From: Solibacteraceae bacterium
GTDB taxonomy: Bacteria; Acidobacteriota; Terriglobia; Bryobacterales; Bryobacteraceae
Direction: 5' to 3'
Assembly: GCA_021324015.1 (NCBI GenBank)
Contig: JAJPJX010000121.1
Span: forward strand, 30,872 to 94,871
Length of the DNA: 64,000 bases
This document shows positions 33,832 through 41,262 of the stretch, piece by piece. The notes under the pieces were generated by a model that was given only the letters and a program-made list of their open reading frames with translations, made no database searches and had not been told where the DNA came from. The first letter of the stretch is position 1. Every line of letters starts with the position of its first letter. The translations under genes were made by a program, and so were the position numbers.

Positions 33832-35561
33832 GACTGCCGGTCCAGCCGACGCACGTGAGCGTGAAGGACGGCCGCATCCAGGTCGTGCCACCGTCGCTCG
33901 CCGACTTGCTGCTCATGCAGCGCCTCGGCGGGCGGTGGGGGAACCTTCACCGCGCGTGGCTCTGGCCGGCGACTGAGGGCAACGCGCGCAAACTGCTGGC
34001 GAAGCTGCGCGCGATCCAGACGACGCCCGAGTTCGACGCATTGATTTCCGGCACCGGGGCTATCGTTCCCCCGCCTCCTGCCACGGGCGCGTTGGTCACC
34101 GCTCCCTCCTCCGCGCCCGTGGTCGTGCCGGAGGTGGTGATACCCGAGCCGGACATCATCATTCCGGGCATCCTCACTCCGCTATGGCGGCACCAGAGGG
34201 CTGCCTTCCGGTTCTGCATGGACAGATTCGGGGCTGGCATGCACGGCCTCCTCCTGGCCATGGGCATGGGCACGGGCAAAAGCCTCGTGGCCTGCGCACT
34301 GGCCTTGACGCTGGCGGCGCGCAAGGAGCCTCGGGACAACCCGTTCTGCATGATTGTTGCCTGCCCCCTGCGGGTGATCCAGGTGTGGCAGGCGCAGTTC
34401 GCCCGACACGTGGGTATCCCGGTTGTGATTGTCGCGCTTGATGAGGACGCCGGGTCGGTCGCACAGAAGCGGGAGTTGGCCGCGGAGAAGATGAAACTGG
34501 CGCGCGCCCGCAATGTTCCCTTTGTGGCGGTCGTCAATTACGACTCCGCATGGCGCGAACCGTTCGCGTCCTGGGCCGAGAGCCTGTTTTGGGATCTCGT
34601 CATCGCCGACGAGGCCCACCGGCTGAAGACGCCGGGCGGCAAGGCGTCAATGGAGTTCAAGCGCTTGCGCACCCGCGCGAGCTACCGCCTGGCGCTCACC
34701 GGGACGCCCATGCCGCATGGCCCCATGGACATCTATGCGGTGTTCCGGTTCCTGGACATCTCGATCCTCGGGCCCTCGTTCTCCGCGTTCCGTCAGAAGT
34801 ACGCCGTTATGGGCGGCTATCAGCGCAAGCAGATCACCGGCTACCAGAACATCGAGGAACTGGAAAGGCTCATGGGCCGGATCACGTTCCGTGTCGGCCC
34901 CGAGGTCCTGGACCTGCCGCCCGCTACAGAGGTCACCTATCACTGCGCGCTCACCGGCGAGGCCGCCCGGATTTACAAGGACCTCGACGAGGACTTCGTG
35001 GCGCGCGTGAAAGACGGCACGGTCACGGCGGCCAACGCGATGGTGAAGCTGCTGCGCCTCCAGCAGGTGACTGGCGGCTGCGTGCCCACCGACGACGGCG
35101 GCGTCCATCGCATCGATTCGAGCAAGTTGAAGCTCCTGGCCGACACCCTGGAGGACATCGGCAAGGAGGAGCCGGTGGTCGTGTTCTGCCGGTTCCACGC
35201 GGATCTCGACGCCGTTCACAAGGCGTGCGAGCAGAACGGTTATTCGAGTATGGAACTCTCCGGCCGGCGCGACGAGCTGCGGCGCTGGCAGAACGGCGAG
35301 GCGCAGGTGCTCGCCGTACAGATCGAATCGGGCAGCGAGGGCGTGGAATTTGTGCGCGCGCGCTATTCGATCTTCTATTCGATCGGCTTCCGCCTGGAGA
35401 AGTATGAGCAGGCCAAGAAGCGCACCCACCGGCCTGGCCAGGAGAGGCCGGTAACGCATATCCACCTGGTCGCGAGGAACACGGTGGACGTGAAGGTGAT
35501 CCGTGCGCTGGCAAAGCGCCAGGACATCGTGGAGTCGATCCTCGCGGAGATCAAGAACTAA
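33828..35561 (+). CDS. SNF2-family DEAD-like helicase
   Basis: The 577-residue protein is a superfamily 2 ATPase with both RecA lobes: Walker A GMGTGKS (146-152), DEAH box (261-264), motif III ALTGTP, and the C-terminal arginine finger motif THRPGQ typical of SNF2 proteins. A short N-terminal region (1-115) may bind DNA. It would translocate along or remodel phage DNA. I chose the ATG overlapping the previous stop. Replication genes follow, so it is probably part of that module. Confidence 0.92.
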   Translation: MRLPVQPTHVSVKDGRIQVVPPSLADLLLMQRLGGRWGNLHRAWLWPATEGNARKLLAKLRAIQTTPEFDALISGTGAIVPPPPATGALVTAPSSAPVVVPEVVIPEPDIIIPGILTPLWRHQRAAFRFCMDRFGAGMHGLLLAMGMGTGKSLVACALALTLAARKEPRDNPFCMIVACPLRVIQVWQAQFARHVGIPVVIVALDEDAGSVAQKRELAAEKMKLARARNVPFVAVVNYDSAWREPFASWAESLFWDLVIADEAHRLKTPGGKASMEFKRLRTRASYRLALTGTPMPHGPMDIYAVFRFLDISILGPSFSAFRQKYAVMGGYQRKQITGYQNIEELERLMGRITFRVGPEVLDLPPATEVTYHCALTGEAARIYKDLDEDFVARVKDGTVTAANAMVKLLRLQQVTGGCVPTDDGGVHRIDSSKLKLLADTLEDIGKEEPVVVFCRFHADLDAVHKACEQNGYSSMELSGRRDELRRWQNGEAQVLAVQIESGSEGVEFVRARYSIFYSIGFRLEKYEQAKKRTHRPGQERPVTHIHLVARNTVDVKVIRALAKRQDIVESILAEIKN

Positions 35562-35585
35562 CAGGCAGGAAAGGACAAGCCGGTA

Positions 35586-36044
35586 ATGAATCTCGAACCG
35601 CTCAGGGAATTTGTGTCCCTTGAAAACCACAAGCGCGACTTGAACGCGGATCTCAAGGCGACTCAGCAGCGCCTCGACGAACTTGAGGGGACCATCATCC
35701 CCATGTTCATCGAGGAGGGTGTGCCCTCGATGACCGTCGAGGTGGACGGCGCCAAGCGCACGCTCTCGATCTATCCGGATGTGTACGCCAGCCCGCTCAA
35801 CGACCGCGAGGAGGTCGTCGATGCGCTGAAGCAGTCGGAGCTGGGCCAATATGTCGCGGAGAACTACAACACCCAGTCGCTCACCGCTTACGTGCGCGAG
35901 ATCTGGAAGGAACTGCGGCAGGTCGCCACGCGCGCGGAGCGCATCGTGACCGACGACGACTTGCGGGCGGCGCTCCCGGCCCCGCTCCAGGCCGTCCTGA
36001 AGATCTCGATCATTCACAAGCTCAGCAGCACCAGGAAAGCGTAG
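35586..36044 (+). CDS. Hypothetical early protein
   Basis: The 152-residue protein has a coiled-coil N-terminus (LENHKRDLNADLKATQQRLDELE), a compact beta region (SMTVEVDGAKRTLSIY) and a helical end (LTAYVREIWKEL). I have seen similar small proteins in phage early regions but no function is attached. It lies between the helicase and the zinc-site protein; AGGAAAGGACAAG precedes the start. Confidence 0.6.
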   Translation: MNLEPLREFVSLENHKRDLNADLKATQQRLDELEGTIIPMFIEEGVPSMTVEVDGAKRTLSIYPDVYASPLNDREEVVDALKQSELGQYVAENYNTQSLTAYVREIWKELRQVATRAERIVTDDDLRAALPAPLQAVLKISIIHKLSSTRKA

Positions 36045-36051
36045 GAGAACC

Positions 36052-36297
36052 ATGTCCCAGGAAGAGGCGATTCGCAGGCGCAAGGTCCGGGATCTCCGCG
36101 CTAAGGGATACCGGCGCGTGGAAACCGATTACGCCGGCCGGATCGTTGTCGAGGTCCACGAGGCGCACTTCAGCCCCGAGCAACACGAGCTTTTCCGCCG
36201 CGTGTGGGGTCCAGAGTGGCCCGTCGTGCGGTCTGAGCCGTGGCGCGAGAAGGTGCCTCCCGAATCGCAGTTCGAGTTTCGCAGCAGAGAGTACTGA
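36052..36297 (+). CDS. Hypothetical early protein
   Basis: This 81-residue acidic-basic protein has a predicted helix-strand start (EEAIRRRKVRDLRAKGYRRVETDYAGRIVVEV) and a Trp/Pro-rich C-terminus. No family recognised. It is tightly packed among early genes. Confidence 0.6.
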   Translation: MSQEEAIRRRKVRDLRAKGYRRVETDYAGRIVVEVHEAHFSPEQHELFRRVWGPEWPVVRSEPWREKVPPESQFEFRSREY

Positions 36298-36315
36298 TTT
36301 CACGAAAGGAGAAGC

Positions 36316-37008
36316 ATGTCTCACGAACTTGTAAAGAACATTGGCGCGCCGCTTGTGCTCACCATGCCCGACGAAGAGCGCAAGGAGGTCATGGCGGCGT
36401 TCGACACCAACTGCCGCGACGGCACGATCACGGAATTCGATTTGCCGCGCATCAAGGTCACCCCCGGCATGGCCCAGTGGCTCATCTCGGATGTCGTCGA
36501 GGGCGACAAGACCGAACCGGCCATCGAGTGCGTGGTCCTGTACGACCGGAAAAGCCGGACGTACTACCAGTCGAAGGACGCCGGCAAGGTCCCGCCCGAC
36601 TGCTCGTCGCGCGATGGCAAGACCGGCCAGGGGACTCCTGGCGGCGAGTGCGCCAAGTGCCCGCTCGCCAAATGGGGCAGCGCCGGCGAGGCCCAGGCCT
36701 GCAAGGAGTCGCGCCAGTTGCTCATCGCGCACGGCTCCTCGCGGCTGCCCGAAGTGCTGTCGATCCCGCCCACCAGTCTCAAGGCGGTGCGCCAGTTCTT
36801 TGTGCGGCTGGTGACGCAGGGCATCCAGTACCACCACTGCATCCTGCGCTTCGAACTGGAGAAGGCGCAGAACCCGCAGGGCAAGGTATACGGCAAGGCG
36901 GCCGTGAAGTTTGTCCGCAAGCTGTCGCCGGAAGAGATCGCCAGCGCCGAGGAGATGCGCGCCTTCGCGCAGGGCTTCGCGGATCGCGTTACGGAGGACA
37001 ACGAATAG
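36316..37008 (+). CDS. Conserved phage protein with Cys cluster; possible ssDNA-binding protein
   Basis: The 230-residue protein carries PPDCSSRDGKTGQGTPGGEC, then CPLAKWGS and QACKES, i.e. four cysteines spaced as a zinc site (about residues 96-130). Flanking beta-rich and helical parts have the pattern of a phage family I associate with OB-fold/ssDNA-binding proteins, but this is memory of a pattern rather than proof. GAAAGGAGAAGC precedes the ATG. Location beside helicase and DUF2303 suits a DNA-replication role. Confidence 0.55.
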   Translation: MSHELVKNIGAPLVLTMPDEERKEVMAAFDTNCRDGTITEFDLPRIKVTPGMAQWLISDVVEGDKTEPAIECVVLYDRKSRTYYQSKDAGKVPPDCSSRDGKTGQGTPGGECAKCPLAKWGSAGEAQACKESRQLLIAHGSSRLPEVLSIPPTSLKAVRQFFVRLVTQGIQYHHCILRFELEKAQNPQGKVYGKAAVKFVRKLSPEEIASAEEMRAFAQGFADRVTEDNE

Positions 37009-37010
37009 CC

Positions 37011-37346
37011 ATGTTCCCCCAGACCGTTTTCGAGATCGACAAGGGAGTGACCGTCGCCGAACTGGGCGAGGCGCTCCGGAACCTCACCGCCGCCGTGCGG
37101 GAGGTCGGAAAAAGCGGGACTCTCACGCTCACCATCAAGGTCGCGCCCGCGAGCAAGGGCGCGACGGACGTGGTGACCGTGCAGTCCCAAGTGAAAACCA
37201 AATTGCCCGAACCGGATCGGCGGGTGGCGATCTTCTATGTCACCGACGATAACCGCCTCGTCCGGAACGACCCGAAGCAGGAGATGCTCCCGCTGCGCGT
37301 CGTCGATATCGAGCAGCAGCCGAAGCAACTCAAGGAGGTGGTGTAA
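37011..37346 (+). CDS. Small conserved early protein beside DUF2303
   Basis: The 111-residue protein has a predicted helix at about residues 15-30 followed by beta strands (TLTLTIKVAPAS, DVVTVQSQVKTKLP). Similar small proteins are commonly encoded just before DUF2303 genes in phages. The start ATG follows the prior stop by 2 nt. Function unknown. Confidence 0.65.
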   Translation: MFPQTVFEIDKGVTVAELGEALRNLTAAVREVGKSGTLTLTIKVAPASKGATDVVTVQSQVKTKLPEPDRRVAIFYVTDDNRLVRNDPKQEMLPLRVVDIEQQPKQLKEVV

Positions 37347-38198
37347 GTGTCCCGCGATTACCAGTACAACGAAACGAAAGGCCCGGTCGAGATCGGCGAC
37401 GTCCAGTCGGCCATTGCTGCCGGCGCGGCCCTCGGCGAACCGCGCACCGTGCCGACCGAGCTTCCCGGCGCCGGCGTGTTCACCGTGGTGCCCAAGGATT
37501 ACGCGGTCAAGGACCTCGAATCCTTCCTGCCGCGGCCTCGGCGCATCCAGCAGCAGGTCTGGCTGTACGACACCGATTCCTTCATCTCCTACGTGAAGGA
37601 GTTCATGTCCGGCAGCACGCTCATCTTCTTCGACGCCCAGCAGGAGGAATTCAATGCGGCGTTCGACTATCACGAGATCGACAAGCCCTCGTGGTGCGAG
37701 CACCAGGCGACGTACAAGCCGCGCCGCAGCGTGGAGTTTGAGACCTGGATGGGCGTCAACCGCAAGCAGCTCACGCAGGTCGAGTTCGCGCGGTTCCTGG
37801 AGGAGAACCTTCCGGACATCGCCGAGCCGAAGAGCGCGGAGCTGCTCGAGGCGGCGCTCCGATTCGAAGCCAAGAAGAACGTGACCTTCTCGTCGGGCAT
37901 GCGGCTCGACAACGGTCAGATCCAATTCCAGTACGACGAGGATGTCCGCAACACGCCGCAGAAGGGCACCATCGAACTGCCGGCGCAGATCGTGCTCGGC
38001 ATCTCGGTCCACATGAATGGTCCCGCGTACCGCATCCCGGTGCGGCTGCGCTGGCGGCTTCAGGACTCGAAGCTCTGCTTCTGGTTCGAGATCGTCCGGC
38101 CGCACAAGTTCGTCGAGGACGCGCTGAGCGAGATCCGGCAGCGCATCGAGAAGGAGACGGCGATCCCGCTGCTGGTCGGCAGCACGGAGAAGGAATAG
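37347..38198 (+). CDS. DUF2303 family protein
   Basis: The 283-residue product matches the DUF2303 family in size and pattern: VPKDYAVKDLESFLPRPRRIQ near the start, SFISYVKEF, FFDAQQEEF, the conserved HxATYKPRRSVEFETWMG and the QxEFARFLEENLPDI. DUF2303 is widespread in phage early regions and often near replication/recombination proteins; function is unproven. The GTG start directly follows the previous stop and is preceded by AAGGAGG. Confidence 0.88.
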   Translation: MSRDYQYNETKGPVEIGDVQSAIAAGAALGEPRTVPTELPGAGVFTVVPKDYAVKDLESFLPRPRRIQQQVWLYDTDSFISYVKEFMSGSTLIFFDAQQEEFNAAFDYHEIDKPSWCEHQATYKPRRSVEFETWMGVNRKQLTQVEFARFLEENLPDIAEPKSAELLEAALRFEAKKNVTFSSGMRLDNGQIQFQYDEDVRNTPQKGTIELPAQIVLGISVHMNGPAYRIPVRLRWRLQDSKLCFWFEIVRPHKFVEDALSEIRQRIEKETAIPLLVGSTEKE

Positions 38199-38304
38199 CC
38201 CACGGCGGCGGGCGGGAGCGGAGTTAGGAGCCGCCCCGTTAAACGACCGAAGTCCGACACGGCACCAGCCCGGCACCCGCCGAAATTCACCAAGGAGAAA
38301 CGAG

Positions 38305-38418
38305 ATGGCAAGTAAGAGCAAAACGACGATGAAGGCGAAGACGAGCGCGGCGCTGGCGACGGCACTGCACGGCATGAAGCGGGCCATCCTCGGCCTGTAC
38401 GGCGGGGCGAGGCGGTAG
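38305..38418 (+). CDS. 37-residue basic peptide
   Basis: An ATG after AAGGAGAAACGAG opens 37 codons ending in TAG. The product is strongly positive (Lys/Arg about 25 %) with an amphipathic middle. It lies in the 230-nt space between DUF2303 and the next coding gene. The good ribosome-binding site supports it; role unknown. Confidence 0.45.
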   Translation: MASKSKTTMKAKTSAALATALHGMKRAILGLYGGARR

Positions 38419-38429
38419 GGAGGGAAGCC

Positions 38430-38921
38430 GTGGACGTGCTCGAAAACATCCTTGAACGCATCTCCGAAACGCAGGAGCAGCGAGAGGTCTATCTGCGCCA
38501 GGCCGAGGCCGAGGAGCAGAAGATCGCCAAGCTGGAGCAGATGTACTACCTGCTCGAAGACCCGGCGACGCAGGAATTGATGAAGGACGTGGTGGTGGGC
38601 ATGGCCGTGCAGAACGGCGTGCCGGTGCCCAACGGCAATAAGGGCGATGCGGGCGAGAAACATTACGTCGGCATGCAGCGCGTCCGCGAGTACGTGACCG
38701 CGATGCCGGCGAACCGCGAGTTCACCGTCCACGACGTGTTCACCAAGTCCATCGAGCACATGCCCTCGACGCCCAAGATCCGGCATCCGGAGTTCGAGAA
38801 GCAGCGCAAGGCCAGCATCAGCCTGGCGCTCACGTCCATGGCCAAGGCCGGCGACATCGAGGTCGTGAAGCAGGGCCGCGGGCGCGAGGCCACGGTGTAC
38901 CGCAAGCAGGAGGGCAAATAG
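38430..38921 (+). CDS. Coiled-coil and winged-helix-like protein
   Basis: A GTG start gives 163 residues: an N-terminal coiled coil (about 1-50), a disordered turn, then a winged-helix-like C-terminus (VREYVTAMPANREFTVHDVF...ALTSMAKAGDIEVVKQGRGREATVYRK). Composition suggests DNA binding, e.g. an early regulator or replication accessory. Family not recognised. Confidence 0.62.
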   Translation: MDVLENILERISETQEQREVYLRQAEAEEQKIAKLEQMYYLLEDPATQELMKDVVVGMAVQNGVPVPNGNKGDAGEKHYVGMQRVREYVTAMPANREFTVHDVFTKSIEHMPSTPKIRHPEFEKQRKASISLALTSMAKAGDIEVVKQGRGREATVYRKQEGK

Positions 38922-38923
38922 CC

Positions 38924-39112
38924 GTGCCCTTCAAGTGGCTCTGCCGCCATAGTTGGGGCTTCCCCCGGCGTTGGCCCGAGTTCGACGGCCAGCGCAACGT
39001 CGATGTGCAGACGTGCTCCAAGTGCGGCACGCGCCGGATCTCGCCCATCCAGTTCGGCATCTTCGGTCCGACCCGCCGCACGGAGGAACAGCCAGCGGAG
39101 GTGCGCCCGTGA
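38924..39112 (+). CDS. Small zinc-ribbon protein
   Basis: The 62-residue protein, GTG start 2 nt after the previous stop, has CxH near residue 6-8 and CSKCG at about 31-35, with HSWGFPRRWP between. This layout is common in short phage zinc proteins. It overlaps the VRR-NUC gene by 4 nt. Confidence 0.6.
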   Translation: MPFKWLCRHSWGFPRRWPEFDGQRNVDVQTCSKCGTRRISPIQFGIFGPTRRTEEQPAEVRP

Positions 39113-39540
39113 GGCAGATGCCCAGGAAACAGCCCCCGCTGGAGAAATTCATCGTCGCGCAGATCGTGGCCGAATTGCGCAAGTATCCCGGCGTGGTCGT
39201 CCGCAAGCGCCACGGCACGGTCATGGGCAAGGCCGGCGACCCCGACCTGTATGGCACCATTCGCGGCAAGCACTTCGAGATCGAGGTCAAACGGCCGGGC
39301 GCGCCCTGCTCGCAGTTGACTCCCCTCCAGACGGAGCGCCTGCGCGAGTGGCGGATCGAGGGCGGCGCCATTGTCGGCGTGGCGCATAACGCGGCCGAGG
39401 CGCTCGCCATCCTCGGCCTGGTAAAGCACGAGCCGGTGTGGACCTGCACGGGCTGTCACAACTATTGCTGGCGCGGCGAGGAGGCGCCCGAGCGCTGCCC
39501 CTTGTGCGGCCATCGCCACTTTGATCGGGAGGCCGCATGA
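39109..39540 (+). CDS. VRR-NUC family nuclease
   Basis: The 143-residue product holds the PD-(D/E)XK core of VRR-NUC proteins: GDPD (43-46), EIEVK (57-61, with E59 and K61 catalytic), then the helical Q-rich end. It has an extra C-terminal zinc ribbon (CTGC...CPLCG, about 112-135). VRR-NUC nucleases cut branched DNA and act in phage replication/recombination or defence. The start is a GTG overlapping the previous gene. Confidence 0.82.
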   Translation: MRQMPRKQPPLEKFIVAQIVAELRKYPGVVVRKRHGTVMGKAGDPDLYGTIRGKHFEIEVKRPGAPCSQLTPLQTERLREWRIEGGAIVGVAHNAAEALAILGLVKHEPVWTCTGCHNYCWRGEEAPERCPLCGHRHFDREAA

Positions 39541-39764
39541 ACGAGCCTCTGTGCCTCTATTGCAAGAAGCCGTTCGTGGCACACCATAACGTCGCGCTGT
39601 GGTCGCGCAACAAGACCGTCGCGAGCAAGGTCTGCCCCGACTGTGCCGCCAACATGGGCGCCAAGCCGGACGTGGATCTGGATTGCCACGAGTACATGGC
39701 GCGCCATCGGGTCGGCACGCGCATTCGCGACGGCTACCGGATGCTCCTGGAGGCCGAGCGGTGA
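39537..39764 (+). CDS. Small zinc-finger protein
   Basis: The 75-residue protein has CLYCKK near residue 6, CPDCA at about 33-37 and a helical tail; probably a zinc-binding knuckle. ATGA overlaps the VRR-NUC stop. Function unknown. Confidence 0.6.
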   Translation: MNEPLCLYCKKPFVAHHNVALWSRNKTVASKVCPDCAANMGAKPDVDLDCHEYMARHRVGTRIRDGYRMLLEAER

Positions 39765-39786
39765 ACTCGCACTTGAGGGAGACCAC

Positions 39787-39954
39787 GTGATCTGCCCGGA
39801 ATGCGGTGAGGACGTCATGATGCGCTTTCGGGAAGCTGACAGCGTCGAGACGCACGGCATGGACTGCGGCCCTTACGAGCGCTGGCATGACGAATGGTAC
39901 GAGTGCCCCGAATGTGGCGCTGCTTTTACCGCCGCAGAACTGGAGGCAGCGTGA
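39787..39954 (+). CDS. Small zinc-ribbon protein
   Basis: GTG start after GAGGGAGACCAC gives 55 residues with CPECGE at the start and CPECGA near the end, separated by about 35 residues, a typical zinc ribbon. Its stop overlaps the next start. Confidence 0.55.
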   Translation: MICPECGEDVMMRFREADSVETHGMDCGPYERWHDEWYECPECGAAFTAAELEAA

Positions 39955-40463
39955 ACGGTACGGGAACGTTGTCGCGGGGCCTCTCAACGTACACGGAGCT
40001 TCTGGCCTGCCTCGCTTTTGCCCGCCAGGGTTACGAAATCGCCGTTCCGTTGCCTATTGGGATTGCACAGAAGGGATGGGACCTGCTGGTCAAGCTCGAA
40101 GGGGAAGACTACAAGCGTGTGCAGGTCAAGGCGGCGAAAGTGAAAGCCGGAAGCGTCCAAGTGAAGACGTGTAAACAGCAGGCTCATCGCGCCTCCCACA
40201 AGGACGTGAAGATCCCGTACGAAGGCCATGAGTTTGATTTGCTCCTGGCCGTGGAAGCGGATAGCGGCGTGATGTGGCTCCTCCCTATGGATGAGGTGCG
40301 CGGGAAGAGGAGCATCATGCTCACCGGGCGCAGCCCGTGGGTGGGCAAGTGCGAACTGCCGACGCTGCACGAGATCCTCATGCTGTCGCGGATCATAAAG
40401 CCGCGGCCCATCCCCGAACAAGTGCTGCTGGATCTCGCCTCACCGAAAGGAGCGCAGGCGTGA
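39951..40463 (+). CDS. PD-(D/E)XK endonuclease-like protein
   Basis: The 170-residue product fits the PDDEXK_5-type fold: Glu16 in TELLACLAFARQGY, WDLLVK (Asp44) and RVQVKAAK (Gln58, Lys60) in the catalytic pattern D-x13-(E/Q)xK. It could cut DNA, as in homing or phage recombination nucleases. The GTG start overlaps the previous gene; it continues into the next by ATG/GTG overlap. Confidence 0.75.
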   Translation: MNGTGTLSRGLSTYTELLACLAFARQGYEIAVPLPIGIAQKGWDLLVKLEGEDYKRVQVKAAKVKAGSVQVKTCKQQAHRASHKDVKIPYEGHEFDLLLAVEADSGVMWLLPMDEVRGKRSIMLTGRSPWVGKCELPTLHEILMLSRIIKPRPIPEQVLLDLASPKGAQA

Positions 40464-40726
40464 TTTACGGCCGCGAAGCGCTGCGCCAGTACCGGGAGCA
40501 ACAGGCCCAGGTCGAGCATCGCCGGGCGTCGCTCCTGGAGCAAATCCCCGCCGACGCGCCGATGGACGACGCGACCATCACCGTCTGGAACGGCCAGCGG
40601 TGGGTCGCATGGGATAAGTGGCTGGCGACCGCGCCAGTGGTGGTTGAGGAGTCGGAAAAGAAGAGTGAAGCCCCAGCCCGTGCAGCTTCGCGCCCGCGCG
40701 GACAGAACCAGGGAGGGCTCTGGTAA
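40460..40726 (+). CDS. Hypothetical early protein
   Basis: GTG start gives 88 residues with a helical Arg/Glu/Gln N-terminus, a Trp-containing middle (ITVWNGQRWVAWDKWL) and a disordered basic tail. AAAGGAGCGCAGGC precedes the start. No family recognised. Confidence 0.55.
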   Translation: MIYGREALRQYREQQAQVEHRRASLLEQIPADAPMDDATITVWNGQRWVAWDKWLATAPVVVEESEKKSEAPARAASRPRGQNQGGLW

Positions 40727-40728
40727 GC

Positions 40729-41262
40729 ATGACCAACTACTTCCGCACTTATATGGGGCGGCAGATTCATCCGCTCAATCCCTCGCCGGACGAGATCAGC
40801 ATCTTTGACATCGCACGGTCCCTGTCGCACCTGTGCCGCTTCGTGGGCCATACCAAAGCCTTCTACTCCGTGGCGCAGCATTCGGTCCACGTCAGCCGCC
40901 TGGTGCCGCCCGAGGACGGGCTCTGGGGCCTACTGCATGATGCGAGCGAGGCGTATCTCTGCGATATCCCAGCGCCAATCAAGGCCGATCCACAGATGAC
41001 CGCGTACCGGATCGCGGAAGGCCGCCTCATGGTCGCGATCTGCCAGCGGTTCGGCTTGCGGCCGGAAATGCCCCGCTCCGTGATGATCGCCGACAAGGCG
41101 ATGCTGGCGACCGAGTTCCGCGACGTGACCACGGCGACGGATATCCGGTGGATCAAAGAGGAATGTGGCACCGTGCCCGTGCCGAACCTCTGGATCGAGC
41201 CTTTGCCCCCGAGGGCAGCGCGCCATTTGTTCCTCAACCGTTATGTGGAGTTGACCGCATGA
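40729..41262 (+). CDS. HD-domain phosphohydrolase
   Basis: The 177-residue protein has the HD signature: His51 in AQHSVHVS, His70-Asp71 in GLLHDASEAYLCDIP and a later acidic ADKAMLATEF, as in YfbR-like 5'-nucleotidases. These enzymes dephosphorylate nucleotides and some are found in phages to adjust dNTP pools. It lies before the primase. Confidence 0.85.
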   Translation: MTNYFRTYMGRQIHPLNPSPDEISIFDIARSLSHLCRFVGHTKAFYSVAQHSVHVSRLVPPEDGLWGLLHDASEAYLCDIPAPIKADPQMTAYRIAEGRLMVAICQRFGLRPEMPRSVMIADKAMLATEFRDVTTATDIRWIKEECGTVPVPNLWIEPLPPRAARHLFLNRYVELTA